The notes: a model not told the origin generated them from the letters alone. A stretch of 64,000 nucleotides of DNA from Limnanthes douglasii subsp. nivea (GCA_036936605.1 JAUPFV010000005.1:190400958-190464957); one strand, 5' to 3'; shown: positions 10,500 to 19,023, counted from the stretch's first letter. Numbers and translations: made by a program.

Positions 10500-10665
10500 T
10501 GATTTTTAAAAGGCAAAGAATTTTATAATCAATAATGCGGTTCGGGTTTTGACCGATGCCTCATTAAAACCTCCTCGCGCCACCAAGGTAGGAAAGAGTG
10601 CACCCCCGATCATTACAAATTCGACTAAGAATGAAAGAATACGAAAATTAATCAAAAATTACAAA
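10500..10665 (-). other. post-pol 3' block of the inner element
   Basis: No gene. On the minus strand it contains ACTCTTTCC, TTGG, then GAGGTTTTAATGAGG, matching the arrangement after the outer pol (3351-3415). Between this and the 88-bp array is about 60 bases of unremarkable sequence. Confidence 0.5.
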
Positions 10666-13600
10666 CTATTCAAGATACAATTTTAGATGCTCGATATTCC
10701 ACGGGAGCCTTAGGAGTTGTCCGAGACGGTTCTGCAGGCGGTACGTCCCGTTTCTGACTCTTTCGACTACTTCGTAAGGTCCCTCCCAGTTTGGTGCGAG
10801 TTTCCCGAAGCTCTTGTCTTTGGTGTGTAGAAAAACCCGTCGCAGAACCTTGTCGCCGACCTTAAATTCCCGACGACGGACTTTGCTGGCATACCGACTT
10901 CTCATTAAAGTCTGGTAATGCAAAGAGTTTAAACGGGCGCGGTGGCGTTTTTCGTCAATGAGATCGAGCTCTAGCCGTCGGGTATCATCATTTGTCTCCG
11001 GCTGATAAGTGCCGATCCTGAAAGAGGGAAAAATGGATTCCGCGGGGGTGACCGCGTCCATGCCATACACCAAGGCAAAGGGTGATTCCTGGGTTGCCGT
11101 GCGGGGTGTCGTTCGGTAAGCCCATAACACTTCCTGTAAGTAGTCGGGCCACTTGCCGGCCTTTCCCTCGAGGTTCTTCCTTAGGCCATCCAGAACGGTT
11201 CGATTCGTGACTTCGACCTGACCGTTCGCTTGCGGGTGAAAAGGAGCAGAGAAACACTGTCGGATATTGTGCGTGGTGCAGAACGTTTTCATTTCCGCGC
11301 TATCAAACTGTGGTCCGTTGTCCATGGTTAACCGCTGCGGTACCCCGAACCTACAACAAATGTTCGCCCAGATAAACTTGATAATATCCTTGGTTTTTGT
11401 GGCTGACAAGGGCTCAGCCTCGATCCATTTTGAAAAATAGTCGACCGCGACGACGATCGTTTGCCTTCCTCCCGATGCCATGGGTAATGGCCCGACGAGG
11501 TCGATTCCCCATCGGTCAAAGGGTAACCCTTCGGATATAGATTCCAGATGTGTTGCAGGTATGTTGATCGCATTCCCGAACCTTTGACACGTATCACAAG
11601 TTTTCACCATGAGCTTTGCGTCTGTTGTTATTGTCGGCCAATAGAATCCTGCGAGAAAAACTCTCCTAATCAAAGACTTGTATCCGCAGTGCGCCGCGCC
11701 CTCCCCGTCGTGCAGCTCGGACAAAATTACTTGGGATTCATCGAAACATAAACATCGAAGCAGTGGCCGGCTAAAGGATTTTTTGTACAGCACATCCCCC
11801 AAAAGAACGTATCCCCGCGCCTTGTTACGCAATTTTCGAGCCGAGGCCGCATCGTCGGGGAGCCGACCTCCAGCTAAAAACGTGATGATATTCTGCCGCC
11901 AATCCAAATTCACTACTGGAGAGATCTGGCACGCAAGTTCGGGTCGGTTATCGAGTTCATGACGTTTAATAATGGACGGACTCTCTTGCTCTATTACCCA
12001 AGGATAGCTTGTCGAGCAAGAAACCGTCGCCAAAGAGTCGGCTGTCATATTTTCACTTCGGTTGACATGCTCGTACGTGATTTTGTCGAAAGAGGCAGCC
12101 AAAATTCTCAAGGCCGCCAAGTACTGTACTAGGTGTTCTTTCCGAGCCTCCGCATTCCCCGAGGCTTGGTTTATCAACAGTTGGGAGTCGCTTACAAGGC
12201 GCACTTGCCTCGCCCCGCAGACTTGCGCCAATCGTAACCCCGCCAAAGCCGCTTCATATTCTGCTTCATTGTTTGACGTATTAAAACCAAAACGGATGGC
12301 CTGGAACATGCTCAAACCCGAAGGAGTAACGATTTGAACTCCCGCGCCACAACCGCTAACGTTGGCTCCTCCATCAGTGCGGATAGTCCATTCGCCCTCC
12401 GCGGCTTCGTGTGAGGGTGTTTCTTCTTCTGGTCGGTTGGAGTGAAATTCGACCAGAAAATCGGCCAAGGCCTGACCCTTGATCGCGGTTCGGGGCTCGA
12501 ACTCAATGTCGAAATCCCCCAGCTCTACCGACCACTTGGCTATTCTCCCGGACATATCTGGTCGTTGAAAAACGTATTTTAGTGGAAACGACGTGCGGAC
12601 GACAATGTGGTGCGCTTGGAAGTATGGGCGCATCTTCCTCGCAGCCGTCACCAGGGCCAAGGCCATTTTTTCGAGCTTTAAGTATCGCGTTTCGGCGTCA
12701 AGCAGACTTTTGCTTACATAGTACACAGCCGTCGGGGCCGGCCCTGATTCGCTGACCAGAGCTGCACTGACCGCGTAATCCGTGACTGCAACGTAGAGGA
12801 ACAGAGTTTCGTGCGCAACGGGCTTGGTCAGACGGTTCGGGGACGATAAATACTCTTTGATCCCCAAAAATGCCTTGTCGCACTCATCAGTCCAAACGAA
12901 ATTTTTTACCTGTCGAAGGACCTGAAAAAACGGAGCGCATTTGTCAGACGATCGAGAGATGAAACGATTCAACGCGGCTAACCGCCCAGTCAGTATCTGA
13001 ACTTCTTTTACACTCCGAGGGGGAGCCATGTTGGCTAGGGCTCGAAGTTGGACAGGGTCGGCTTCGATGCCTTTCTCACTGACGAGGAAGCCCAAAAATT
13101 TCCCTGACCGAACACCAAAAGAACACTTCTCAGGGTTTAGCTTAAGGTTTACCCGTCGTAGGTTATCAAAAGCCTCCTTGAGGTCGGTAAGGTGATCCAC
13201 ATCGGTCTCACTTTTGACCAACATGTCATCGATGTAAACCTCCATGTTTCTCCCGATCTGGTCTTCAAACGTTCGGTTAACCAGTCTTTGGTATGTCGCG
13301 CCCGCGTTCTTTAGTCCGAAGGGCATTACTTTGTAGCAATATAGCCCTCGACCCGTGATAAATGTGGTATTCTCCTGATCCGCGAGGTGCAGCTTAATTT
13401 GATTATAACCGGCATAAGCATCCATAAAAGATAATAGTTTGTTACCCGATGTCGAGTCCACCAGTTGATCGATCCGTGGCATTGGGAAGGGGTCCTTCGG
13501 GCACGCTCGGTTGAGATCGGTAAAGTCTACACACATCCTCCATTTCCCGCTTTTCTTTTTGACAAGAACAGGGTTAGATATCCACAAAGGGTATCGTGCT

Positions 13601-13965
13601 TCTACGATATGTCCGACGCCGGTCATTCTTTCGACTTCCCTCAGAATTACTTCTGCTTTTTCGGGAGAGAAAGCCCGACGCTTCTGAATTATTGGTCTAA
13701 CATTCTTGTTAATGGTCAACTTGTGAATTGCAAACGACTCGGGTACTCCCGTAACGTCCCCGGAACACCATGCGAACAAATCAAGATTCTCTCGGAGTAA
13801 AGCCAGCATCCGTTCCCTTAAGGTCGGTAACATATTCAACCCGATCCGCAGACCTTTCCCAGTTGCAAAGTGATGCAGCTCACACTCTTCGTCGGTTGTC
13901 AAAAGGCTTGGGGCCTCCCGAGGGTCGTCCACCGGCTGCGATCCTGGGGAGCTCCCCCTTAATTG
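10666..13965 (-). CDS. pol: pol polyprotein of the inner Tat element (RT, RNase H, archaeal-type RNase H, integrase)
   Basis: About 1,099 codons, in the gag frame directly after the TAG and without a credible ATG at its start, which fits readthrough. Numbering from the codon at 13932: RT about 80-290 with FTDLNRACPKDPFP and YIDD at 233-236; gypsy RNase H about 375-490; archaeal-type RNase H about 515-640 with D520, E557, D582 and D632 as likely catalytic residues; integrase zinc finger H741, H748, C779, C782; integrase core D811, D871, E907. No stop or frameshift. Needed for reverse transcription and integration in the virus-like particle. The second RNase H is diagnostic of the Tat branch. 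Confidence 0.95.
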   Translation of the reverse strand, partial: QLRGSSPGSQPVDDPREAPSLLTTDEECELHHFATGKGLRIGLNMLPTLRERMLALLRENLDLFAWCSGDVTGVPESFAIHKLTINKNVRPIIQKRRAFSPEKAEVILREVERMTGVGHIVEARYPLWISNPVLVKKKSGKWRMCVDFTDLNRACPKDPFPMPRIDQLVDSTSGNKLLSFMDAYAGYNQIKLHLADQENTTFITGRGLYCYKVMPFGLKNAGATYQRLVNRTFEDQIGRNMEVYIDDMLVKSETDVDHLTDLKEAFDNLRRVNLKLNPEKCSFGVRSGKFLGFLVSEKGIEADPVQLRALANMAPPRSVKEVQILTGRLAALNRFISRSSDKCAPFFQVLRQVKNFVWTDECDKAFLGIKEYLSSPNRLTKPVAHETLFLYVAVTDYAVSAALVSESGPAPTAVYYVSKSLLDAETRYLKLEKMALALVTAARKMRPYFQAHHIVVRTSFPLKYVFQRPDMSGRIAKWSVELGDFDIEFEPRTAIKGQALADFLVEFHSNRPEEETPSHEAAEGEWTIRTDGGANVSGCGAGVQIVTPSGLSMFQAIRFGFNTSNNEAEYEAALAGLRLAQVCGARQVRLVSDSQLLINQASGNAEARKEHLVQYLAALRILAASFDKITYEHVNRSENMTADSLATVSCSTSYPWVIEQESPSIIKRHELDNRPELACQISPVVNLDWRQNIITFLAGGRLPDDAASARKLRNKARGYVLLGDVLYKKSFSRPLLRCLCFDESQVILSELHDGEGAAHCGYKSLIRRVFLAGFYWPTITTDAKLMVKTCDTCQRFGNAINIPATHLESISEGLPFDRWGIDLVGPLPMASGGRQTIVVAVDYFSKWIEAEPLSATKTKDIIKFIWANICCRFGVPQRLTMDNGPQFDSAEMKTFCTTHNIRQCFSAPFHPQANGQVEVTNRTVLDGLRKNLEGKAGKWPDYLQEVLWAYRTTPRTATQESPFALVYGMDAVTPAESIFPSFRIGTYQPETNDDTRRLELDLIDEKRHRARLNSLHYQTLMRSRYASKVRRREFKVGDKVLRRVFLHTKDKSFGKLAPNWEGPYEVVERVRNGTYRLQNRLGQLLRLPWNIEHLKLYLE

Positions 13966-13971
13966 CTATGC
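13957..13971 (-). promoter_or_regulatory. putative stop-codon readthrough site between gag and pol (TAG CAA TTA)
   Basis: The gag stop TAG (minus strand, 13968-13966) is followed at once by CAA TTA, and the same frame then stays open through pol. TAG CAA TTA is the exact readthrough context known from tobamovirus RNA and the CARYYA consensus in plants. Readthrough of a few percent would set the Gag to Gag-Pol ratio. The outer element keeps TAG CAG TTT at the same place. Readthrough itself is inferred. Confidence 0.75.
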
Positions 13972-16728
13972 CTGGGAGGGGAACATCTCTTGGTCTTTCT
14001 TGGGTGCCAACGCAGCTCGGTAACACTCCCGGGCCGTTTTCTGGCTGCTTCGCACTATTCCGATGTTATTTCCAACCACATACTTTACGCACTGATGAAT
14101 GGTGGAAGTCACCGCATGCATGCGCGATATCCAAGATCGTCCCAAGATAGCATTGTGCGAAGCCGGCGCGTCAACTACTATAAACAGCACCGTGACCTCT
14201 TTTTTAAACGGGCCGCGGCCGAGCTGTACCACACCCTCGAACTCGCCGACGACGTCTGCTGCCGTTCCTGTAAACCCGACGATGGTACGGTCGGATCGCT
14301 CGATTACTGGTCGTGTTCGGAATTTGGCAAAAGTCGAAGCGAAGATGATATTGGCTGAGCTCCCGGTATCTACCAAAATTCGCCGAACCTCTTCTCCCGC
14401 GATCGCTGCCCCGATCACAATGGCATCCTCATGAGGCCCGGCTAAGTCCCTCATATCATCATCGTCAAAATACAAAATTGGCGAAGGGGTACTCCTGGTT
14501 TGGAAGCAAGTTCTGGCTTCCAGCTGGGTGGTTAAGTTAACGATGTGCCTCTTCCTGGAGGAATGTGTGATTCCCGCCATTGAATCCCCCCCGAAGATGG
14601 TCATAGATTCGAAAAGATCGCGCAAGCCTTGGACCCGACCGATGCGCCCGCCGATTTTTTTATCAACAACTCTGATATCGGTGCGGTTGCCAATTTTTTC
14701 ATCAACAACTCTGATATCGTCGCGGTTGCCAATTTTTTCATCAACAACTCTGATATCGACGTGGTTAGCTTCCCAGGTTTGGAAGCAAGTTCTGGTTCCC
14801 GTCGCAGATCCCTTTTCGAGGATTGTTGATGAATCAAAAAGTTCACAAAGGCCACGCACGCTAACTTCCGCCTCTTCCTCAATGATCCCTATGATATTCC
14901 GACCGACCTCGGGGTCAAGGTATTCAACCGACACGTCGAACTGATCCGCAACCTCCGAAATTGCCATGGTGGTTTCTGGTTTTGGGACTGTAACCACTTC
15001 TTTCGAGGGTGCGGCATGTTGGGCCTTCTTGACATACTCTAAAAGGTTACCGTGCTCGATGAGCATCTGGATCTCCCTCTTTAAGGATATGCAATCCTTC
15101 GTGTCATGGCCGACGTCCTCGTGGTAACGACAATAGCGGTTATTCCTTTGCTCCCGAGGCGTCGGGATAGGAAAAGGCTTTCGGTACATCCCGCTCCTCT
15201 TAGTTTTTTCGTAGATGGAGGACACGCACTCCGTGAGATCCGCGAAGTAGGCCGGTCGTATCCATTTGTTGGACGTGGGTCGGGACGTCGCCTGCCCATT
15301 TTGTTTTGGCCTTGGACCGGTCGGGGCGGGAGGCTTAGTTACTGCTGGCGGGGTCGGGGGTATTGTACTAATCGGCTGGGCTACTCTAGCATGGTCGGGT
15401 CGGGAGCCCTGCTTTATTACGAACGATGCCTGAGCGCTCTGTTGGATCTGCGCCGCCACCTCGGAAGCCTCCGTTTCTTCGATTAGTATCTGTTTTTCTA
15501 TTTGTGCCAAGAGCGCAGAGAAAGTGAACGCTTGCTTTTTCGTAACTGCTTGCTTCATTGGCCCCGGGAGCAGGCCCAACCGAAACGCTGTCAGAGCCAC
15601 ATTCTCTTCACAATGGTCCAGATCGGTTTTCGCATCAATAAATCGCCTGGTGTAGTTTTTTAGGCTTTCCCCCAGCTTCTGTCGACAGTTCATGATAGTG
15701 TCTCCATTAGCTCGGAAACTCTTACTTCCCACGAAGTGCTGCCTAAATATTGTCCAGAAAGTCCCGAAGTTTCTGATGCACCCCTGCGGCAATCGGTTGT
15801 ACCATTTCGAAGCCCTATCTTTGAACGTCATAGAAAAAGCCCTACATAAGAGCTTATCATCGTTATCGAAACTCAGCATAAAGTTTTTAAAGGCCTCCAG
15901 ATGGTTGTCCGGATCCGTTTTCCCGTCGTATTTTTCCAGTTTAGAAATGTCAAAACGCCTCGGGAGCGGTCCCGCTAATATCTCATCAGATAACGGGGAG
16001 GCTCTCCAGTTGACTCCGAGCTCAAAAGCTCCTCCCCCAAGACCCTCGGTCCTGATTTCATAGAGCCCCTCGGGTCTCGGGCCGACGAACTGGCTGCTCG
16101 TTCGGTATCCAAGGTTTTGGCTGTTCGTCGGTTGCCACGGAATTGGTGGTAACATTTCTCGCTCTCCGCGGCTGGCGACGTGCGTTCCTTCCTTTTCAAA
16201 GGACACAGGGGTCGGCTTATCGGTGCCGCCCTTTTTGTACCGCGAAGGGTCTGCCCTGGACCCTCGAACGCGCTGGGACCGAATCTTTCGCGTCCGTTGA
16301 GCTCTCTCCCGGCGCCGGTAATCCTCGCCGGACGAATCATCTGAGGGATAGTCCGACGTCATGATCCGATGGGTGTCTGGGTTCCGACGAGTCTTGACGG
16401 CCTCTTCATCATCGGGAGGTGAATCTCGGTAATACCTGACAGGTCGGACCTCCATCCGCGACGCTTGGCCGCGACCAGCCGCTCCCCGATCGTCCAGGGC
16501 GGGCTCTTTGCCCTTCCCTTCACGAACCCTTTTTTCGTCCAGTGCCCGCTCTCGCTCCTCTTCTAACCGGGCAATATCTTCGAGCAGCTGCTTTCGGGTC
16601 ATAATCAGGGTCGACCGCTTATCCCGACCGCCGTTCCACTCCCGACCAGGAGCTCCCGCGTCTTCCGACCCAGCAGCGGCTCGGACAACCTCTCTACCGT
16701 CCCTCTCTGTCGCCGCTTCGCTATTCAT
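13966..16728 (-). CDS. gag: gag-protease of the inner Tat element
   Basis: About 920 aa from the ATG at 16728, roughly 50 bases after the PBS. The frame is open further upstream but without an earlier ATG. Seen: a charged, Arg/Glu-rich N-terminus, a retrotransposon gag domain (KYDGKTDPDNHLEAF near 15930; ASKWYNRLP near 15800), a CRYHEDVGHDTKDC cysteine/histidine motif (about 15135-15095) in place of a standard zinc knuckle, a 13-residue tandem repeat (VDEKIGNR-like, about 14771-14655), and the aspartic protease site VDTGSSANIIF (about 14375-14345). Gag forms the particle and protease matures it. The segments ending RTCFQT occur twice around the repeat, pointing to an older internal duplication. 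It ends at a TAG in the same frame as pol. Confidence 0.93.
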   Translation of the reverse strand: MNSEAATERDGREVVRAAAGSEDAGAPGREWNGGRDKRSTLIMTRKQLLEDIARLEEERERALDEKRVREGKGKEPALDDRGAAGRGQASRMEVRPVRYYRDSPPDDEEAVKTRRNPDTHRIMTSDYPSDDSSGEDYRRRERAQRTRKIRSQRVRGSRADPSRYKKGGTDKPTPVSFEKEGTHVASRGEREMLPPIPWQPTNSQNLGYRTSSQFVGPRPEGLYEIRTEGLGGGAFELGVNWRASPLSDEILAGPLPRRFDISKLEKYDGKTDPDNHLEAFKNFMLSFDNDDKLLCRAFSMTFKDRASKWYNRLPQGCIRNFGTFWTIFRQHFVGSKSFRANGDTIMNCRQKLGESLKNYTRRFIDAKTDLDHCEENVALTAFRLGLLPGPMKQAVTKKQAFTFSALLAQIEKQILIEETEASEVAAQIQQSAQASFVIKQGSRPDHARVAQPISTIPPTPPAVTKPPAPTGPRPKQNGQATSRPTSNKWIRPAYFADLTECVSSIYEKTKRSGMYRKPFPIPTPREQRNNRYCRYHEDVGHDTKDCISLKREIQMLIEHGNLLEYVKKAQHAAPSKEVVTVPKPETTMAISEVADQFDVSVEYLDPEVGRNIIGIIEEEAEVSVRGLCELFDSSTILEKGSATGTRTCFQTWEANHVDIRVVDEKIGNRDDIRVVDEKIGNRTDIRVVDKKIGGRIGRVQGLRDLFESMTIFGGDSMAGITHSSRKRHIVNLTTQLEARTCFQTRSTPSPILYFDDDDMRDLAGPHEDAIVIGAAIAGEEVRRILVDTGSSANIIFASTFAKFRTRPVIERSDRTIVGFTGTAADVVGEFEGVVQLGRGPFKKEVTVLFIVVDAPASHNAILGRSWISRMHAVTSTIHQCVKYVVGNNIGIVRSSQKTARECYRAALAPKKDQEMFPSQA
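14655..14771 (-). repeat. 39-bp (13-codon) tandem repeat inside gag-protease
   Basis: Three units: 14655-14693, 14694-14732, 14733-14771. Each encodes a version of DIRVVDEKIGNR on the minus strand; the unit length keeps the frame. The repeat sits in the linker between the gag domain and the protease. Units differ at a few bases only, so the expansion is recent. Confidence 0.93.
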
Positions 16729-16778
16729 CCCGTACAATGTGATTTTCAAAGGACAGAAGATTCCTTTTCGGTATCACT

Positions 16779-16797
16779 GTTCCCACAGACGGCGCCA
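16779..16797 (-). promoter_or_regulatory. tRNA primer binding site of the inner Tat element
   Basis: On the minus strand, one base after the LTR end, the sequence begins TGGCGCCGTCTGTGGG. TGG matches a tRNA CCA end, and GGCGCC would pair with a tRNA ending GGCGCCA (tRNA-Asp-like). Which tRNA is used cannot be fixed without a tRNA set. Confidence 0.75.
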
Positions 16798-16798
16798 A

Positions 16799-17128
16799 TG
16801 ATGAGTGAATAGCTGTCAAAAGAATATATTTCGGATCTAGGACCTGATATGACTAGAGAGAGAAAGTGTAGAGAGATAAAGTAGTCTTTTTGTAAAGAAA
16901 ATATTCCATACCATTTTAGGCAAATGGGTCCTCCTTTTATAGTAAAATATGGAGGACCCGTTTAAGCTCTCAATGGGCCATCATCACATGTCGATGGGCC
17001 TCCCCTAACTACTTTATTTTTGCATATTAGTCCCTGAAGAACCTTGACTGCTCATTTAATTATATTGACTATTTATCTATCACATTGTTACCCCTATCTC
17101 TATAAATTGGCGAATTCCGCCCTCATCA
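16799..17128 (-). repeat. 5' LTR of the inner Tat element
   Basis: 330 bp, identical to 6358-6687 except T at 17108. As the 5' LTR it should drive gag-pol transcription leftwards. The TATA box (minus strand) is at 16935-16942. Confidence 0.96.
16926..16959 (-). promoter_or_regulatory. LTR TATA box inside a perfect 9-bp inverted repeat
   Basis: GGGTCCTCC (16926-16934) and GGAGGACCC (16951-16959) are exact inverted copies separated by 16 bases that contain the TATA box (CTATAAAA on the minus strand). The same structure is at 6485-6518 in the other LTR. It could form a cruciform or be a symmetric protein-binding site; this is inferred. Confidence 0.75.
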
Positions 17129-17475
17129 GATGGTTTATCAGAAGTGGCACCCTTAGATTTTCGATGAGGTCTTAATGGTAGAGAAGTAGGTTGATTTCGA
17201 AGAGGAAAAGGTTCTTGGCTAGATTCTGGGTTTGAAGCTAAGGGTGAAGACGAAGTAGCAAGATTGGGATCGTAGGTACCGTATTTAAAGGTGGTAAGGG
17301 AAGAATGAGGACCGTTGTAGATTAACCCAGCAGCTTTGTATTCTTTAGCTCTTTGAGAAATACAAAGATAATCGTAAGCTCCAAATACTTGATTGCTAGA
17401 ACCAGGGAAGAGAGGTTTCTTTGCTTTTACTGGTTTTCTGGGTTTGGATTTTTTGTATTTGGGATATCTTCTCAT
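17129..17475 (-). pseudogene. outer antisense gene, 5' part with start codon
   Basis: The ATG at 17475 begins a strongly basic N-terminus rich in Lys, Arg and Pro, followed by an AYDYLCIS segment and EYKAAGLIY. The same pattern occurs in the third copy (AYDYFYIS, EYRAAG at 61513-61566) and, more loosely, in the inner copy (EEYRRAGLI). The frame runs into the target duplication at 17133-17129 and continues exactly at 6352 on the far side of the inner element. The gene was therefore open when the inner element landed. A TATA box lies about 170 bases upstream. Confidence 0.85.
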
Positions 17476-17496
17476 ACAATAGGTGTTGATCTGAGA

Positions 17497-17603
17497 AGTT
17501 GAACAGGATGAAGATGGCTTGAAGGTTTATGAAGAACAGGATGAAGATGGCTTTAAGATTGATAAAGAACAGTATGAAGATGAAGAACAGGATGAAGATG
17601 GTC
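17497..17603 (+). repeat. degenerate about 33-bp repeat in the leader of the outer antisense gene
   Basis: Four spaced copies of AACAGGATGAAGATGG-like units (the third reads AACAGTATGAAGATG), at spacings of about 33, 33 and 18 bases. The array lies between the start codon at 17475 and the TATA box at 17647-17657, so it would be transcribed in the 5' leader of the antisense mRNA. Confidence 0.7.
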
Positions 17604-17646
17604 TAGAAGTGATTTCTCTAAAAAGTTCTTAGTAAATGAAGAGCTG

Positions 17647-17657
17647 GGTATTTATAG
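17647..17657 (-). promoter_or_regulatory. TATA box of the outer antisense gene
   Basis: On the minus strand it reads CTATAAATACC. The identical 11-mer stands upstream of the inner copy's start codon (7090-7100). The expected transcription start is about 30 bases downstream, giving a leader of roughly 140 bases. Confidence 0.65.
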
Positions 17658-18040
17658 TTTAAAGAAGTAACGTTGAGAATCTGAAGAGGCAAAACCAGTG
17701 AGTTTCTCTCATTGGGTGGAATGTGAAACGAAAAGGAAACGTGCAGCGTCATAGGTCTACCAATAAAGGTCTAATCAATCTATCAAGCAGGGATCATAAA
17801 ATTCGAAGCATCAGCAAAACTATGTCTTTAGTAACAATATTCGAAGTAGAGGCAAGGTTATATTTCAAGTTGGCAAGTTCGAAGTGATTGGGAAACTTGT
17901 TTGCACTTATTAATAATTTCGAAGAGAAGTCGCAAGTCATTGAGTTTAATCATAATGAAGAGGCGAAGTGAAGAAAGTTGTATTTACTCGGAGTAAAGTT
18001 CGAAGAGCGAATAGTTCTTATAAATTGTTTGTATAAGAAC
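17658..18040. other. upstream region of outer antisense gene, no gene seen
   Basis: AT-rich sequence between the antisense promoter and the polypurine tract. It contains several TTCGAAG or close motifs (for example near 17799, 17840, 17878, 17918, 17998). No open frame of note. It should hold upstream promoter elements of the antisense gene. Confidence 0.4.
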
Positions 18041-18052
18041 TAGGGGGGCTAC
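18041..18052 (+). promoter_or_regulatory. polypurine tract of the outer Tat element
   Basis: Reads TAGGGGGGCTAC, directly before the LTR start TGATAAGG. The inner element has CTGGGGGGCTAC before TGATGAGG (minus strand, 6699-6688). This is the expected plus-strand priming site for reverse transcription. Confidence 0.85.
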
Positions 18053-18323
18053 TGATAAGGAAAGATATTTTACGAGGACCTAAATGTAATTAGTAAGGAC
18101 TAAATTGATAAGTTCTACAAATATAAGGTAAGATTAAGCTTTTATAAGAGATATAGGGACTAAGTTGTAAATATTCACTTATGTAACCGCTCTTGCAACT
18201 GATTCACCTGGCCTATTTATAGAGGCTGGGAAGACGGTTACACTCATGAAATAATCAGAAGCACAATACTACTTTCACCACTAAAAACTCTCTCTGTGAA
18301 GACTTGTGTTCTTGATTCTATCA
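18053..18323 (+). repeat. 3' LTR of the outer Tat element
   Basis: Starts TGATAAGG right after the polypurine tract and is placed to end at TTCTATCA, giving TG...CA. A TATA-like CTATTTATAGAGG lies near 18209-18221. The partner 5' LTR is outside the window, so the right end rests only on the CA end and could shift. Confidence 0.65.
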
Positions 18324-18594
18324 ATCCAACTTTAATTCATACCAGAAGGTACACAAATATAAGGGTGTCGTGAGAGAGTGTTGAAAGATTCATATTTTGT
18401 AAGTTAAATAAAAAACTATAGGTCTAATGAAAGATAAGTTGGGTGAGAGGTAAACGCGTAATAAAGAGTTCTCTCAATCACGTTATCTTTGTAAGAAATA
18501 ATTATTGAACCATTTGTGTTTGAAAGTCTTTCGGTAACCTATTTGTTAAAATAAAAGAATGATTGTTACCCGTGGATGTAAGATTTCTTTATAA
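18324..18594. other. no feature seen between the outer LTR and the MITE
   Basis: AT-rich flanking DNA without open frames or clear repeats. Confidence 0.4.
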
Positions 18595-18604
18595 TATGAA
18601 CCAC

Positions 18605-19013
18605 GGCTTTGAACAGTAACTCGTCCCTGGGCTATCGCACTTGGTGACAGATAGTCCCTGGACTTTCAAAAGTCCGTTCGTAGTCCTTCGACTATCCAGT
18701 TTGGATAAAGTTAATCCCCTTGCATGTGTTGACTATTAATTTTTGTGACAGATAGTCCTTCAACTATTTATTTTTAATAAATTTAGTCCTTTGAATTTAT
18801 ATTTTTGATAAAGTTAGTCCCCTTAATAAACATGCTCATACGACTAACTTTATCCAAACTGGATAGTCCAGGGACTACCAACGGACTTTTGAAAGTCCAA
18901 GGACTATATGTCACCAAACTGGATAGTCGAGGAACTACGAACGGACTTTTGAAAGTCCAGGGACTATCTGTCACCAAAGTCGATAGTCTAGGGACGAGTT
19001 ACTGTTCAAAGCC
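18605..19013. mobile_element. Mutator-like MITE with long terminal inverted repeats
   Basis: 409 bp. Ends are inverted copies: GGCTTTGAACAGTAACTCG... at 18605 and its complement ending at 19013, with near identity over about 100 bases (18605-18704). It is flanked by the 10-bp duplication TATGAACCAC (18595-18604 and 19014-19023). A 9 to 11-bp duplication with long inverted ends points to the Mutator (MULE) superfamily. No coding capacity. The right arm is lengthened by a 60-bp tandem repeat. A transcript across it would fold into a long hairpin. Confidence 0.9.
18850..18990 (+). repeat. 60-bp tandem repeat in the right arm of the MITE
   Basis: A unit beginning AACTGGATAGTC is repeated at a spacing of 60 bases, with a third partial unit. 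Each has the palindrome GGACTTTTGAAAGTCC. The left arm has only one such unit, so the arms are unequal. Confidence 0.8.
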
Positions 19014-19023
19014 TATGAACCAC

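Larger units (their letters stand above)
6358..17128 (-). mobile_element. Inner Tat/Retand-like Ty3/gypsy retrotransposon, apparently intact and young
   Basis: Complete 10,771-bp element on the minus strand. 5' LTR 16799-17128, PBS 16779-16797, gag-protease 16728-13966, TAG, pol 13965-10666, 3' region with an 88-bp tandem repeat (10135-10444), antisense gene on the plus strand (7216-9883), polypurine tract 6688-6699, 3' LTR 6358-6687. The LTRs carry perfect 7-bp inverted ends TGATGAG/CTCATCA and differ at one base in 330 (C at 6667, T at 17108). All coding frames are open and catalytic motifs are present. It is the only retroelement in the window that looks autonomous. Its base composition is clearly GC-richer than the flanks. 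Confidence 0.95.
1..18323 (+). mobile_element. Outer Tat-clade Ty3/gypsy retrotransposon, 5' end outside window
   Basis: This plus-strand LTR retrotransposon enters from the left, so its 5' LTR and nearly all of gag are missing here. Visible parts in order: the last codons of gag and a TAG (3-14), pol (15-3319), a 34-bp tandem repeat (3552-3730), a long antisense gene (17475 down to 3875), a polypurine tract (18041-18052) and the 3' LTR (18053-18323). A younger related element (6358-17128) is inserted in the antisense gene. Domain order RT, RNase H, a second (archaeal-type) RNase H, integrase, plus an antisense extra gene before the 3' LTR, is the known layout of the Tat/Retand branch. Lineage is inferred from layout and motifs, not from a tree. 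Confidence 0.9.
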
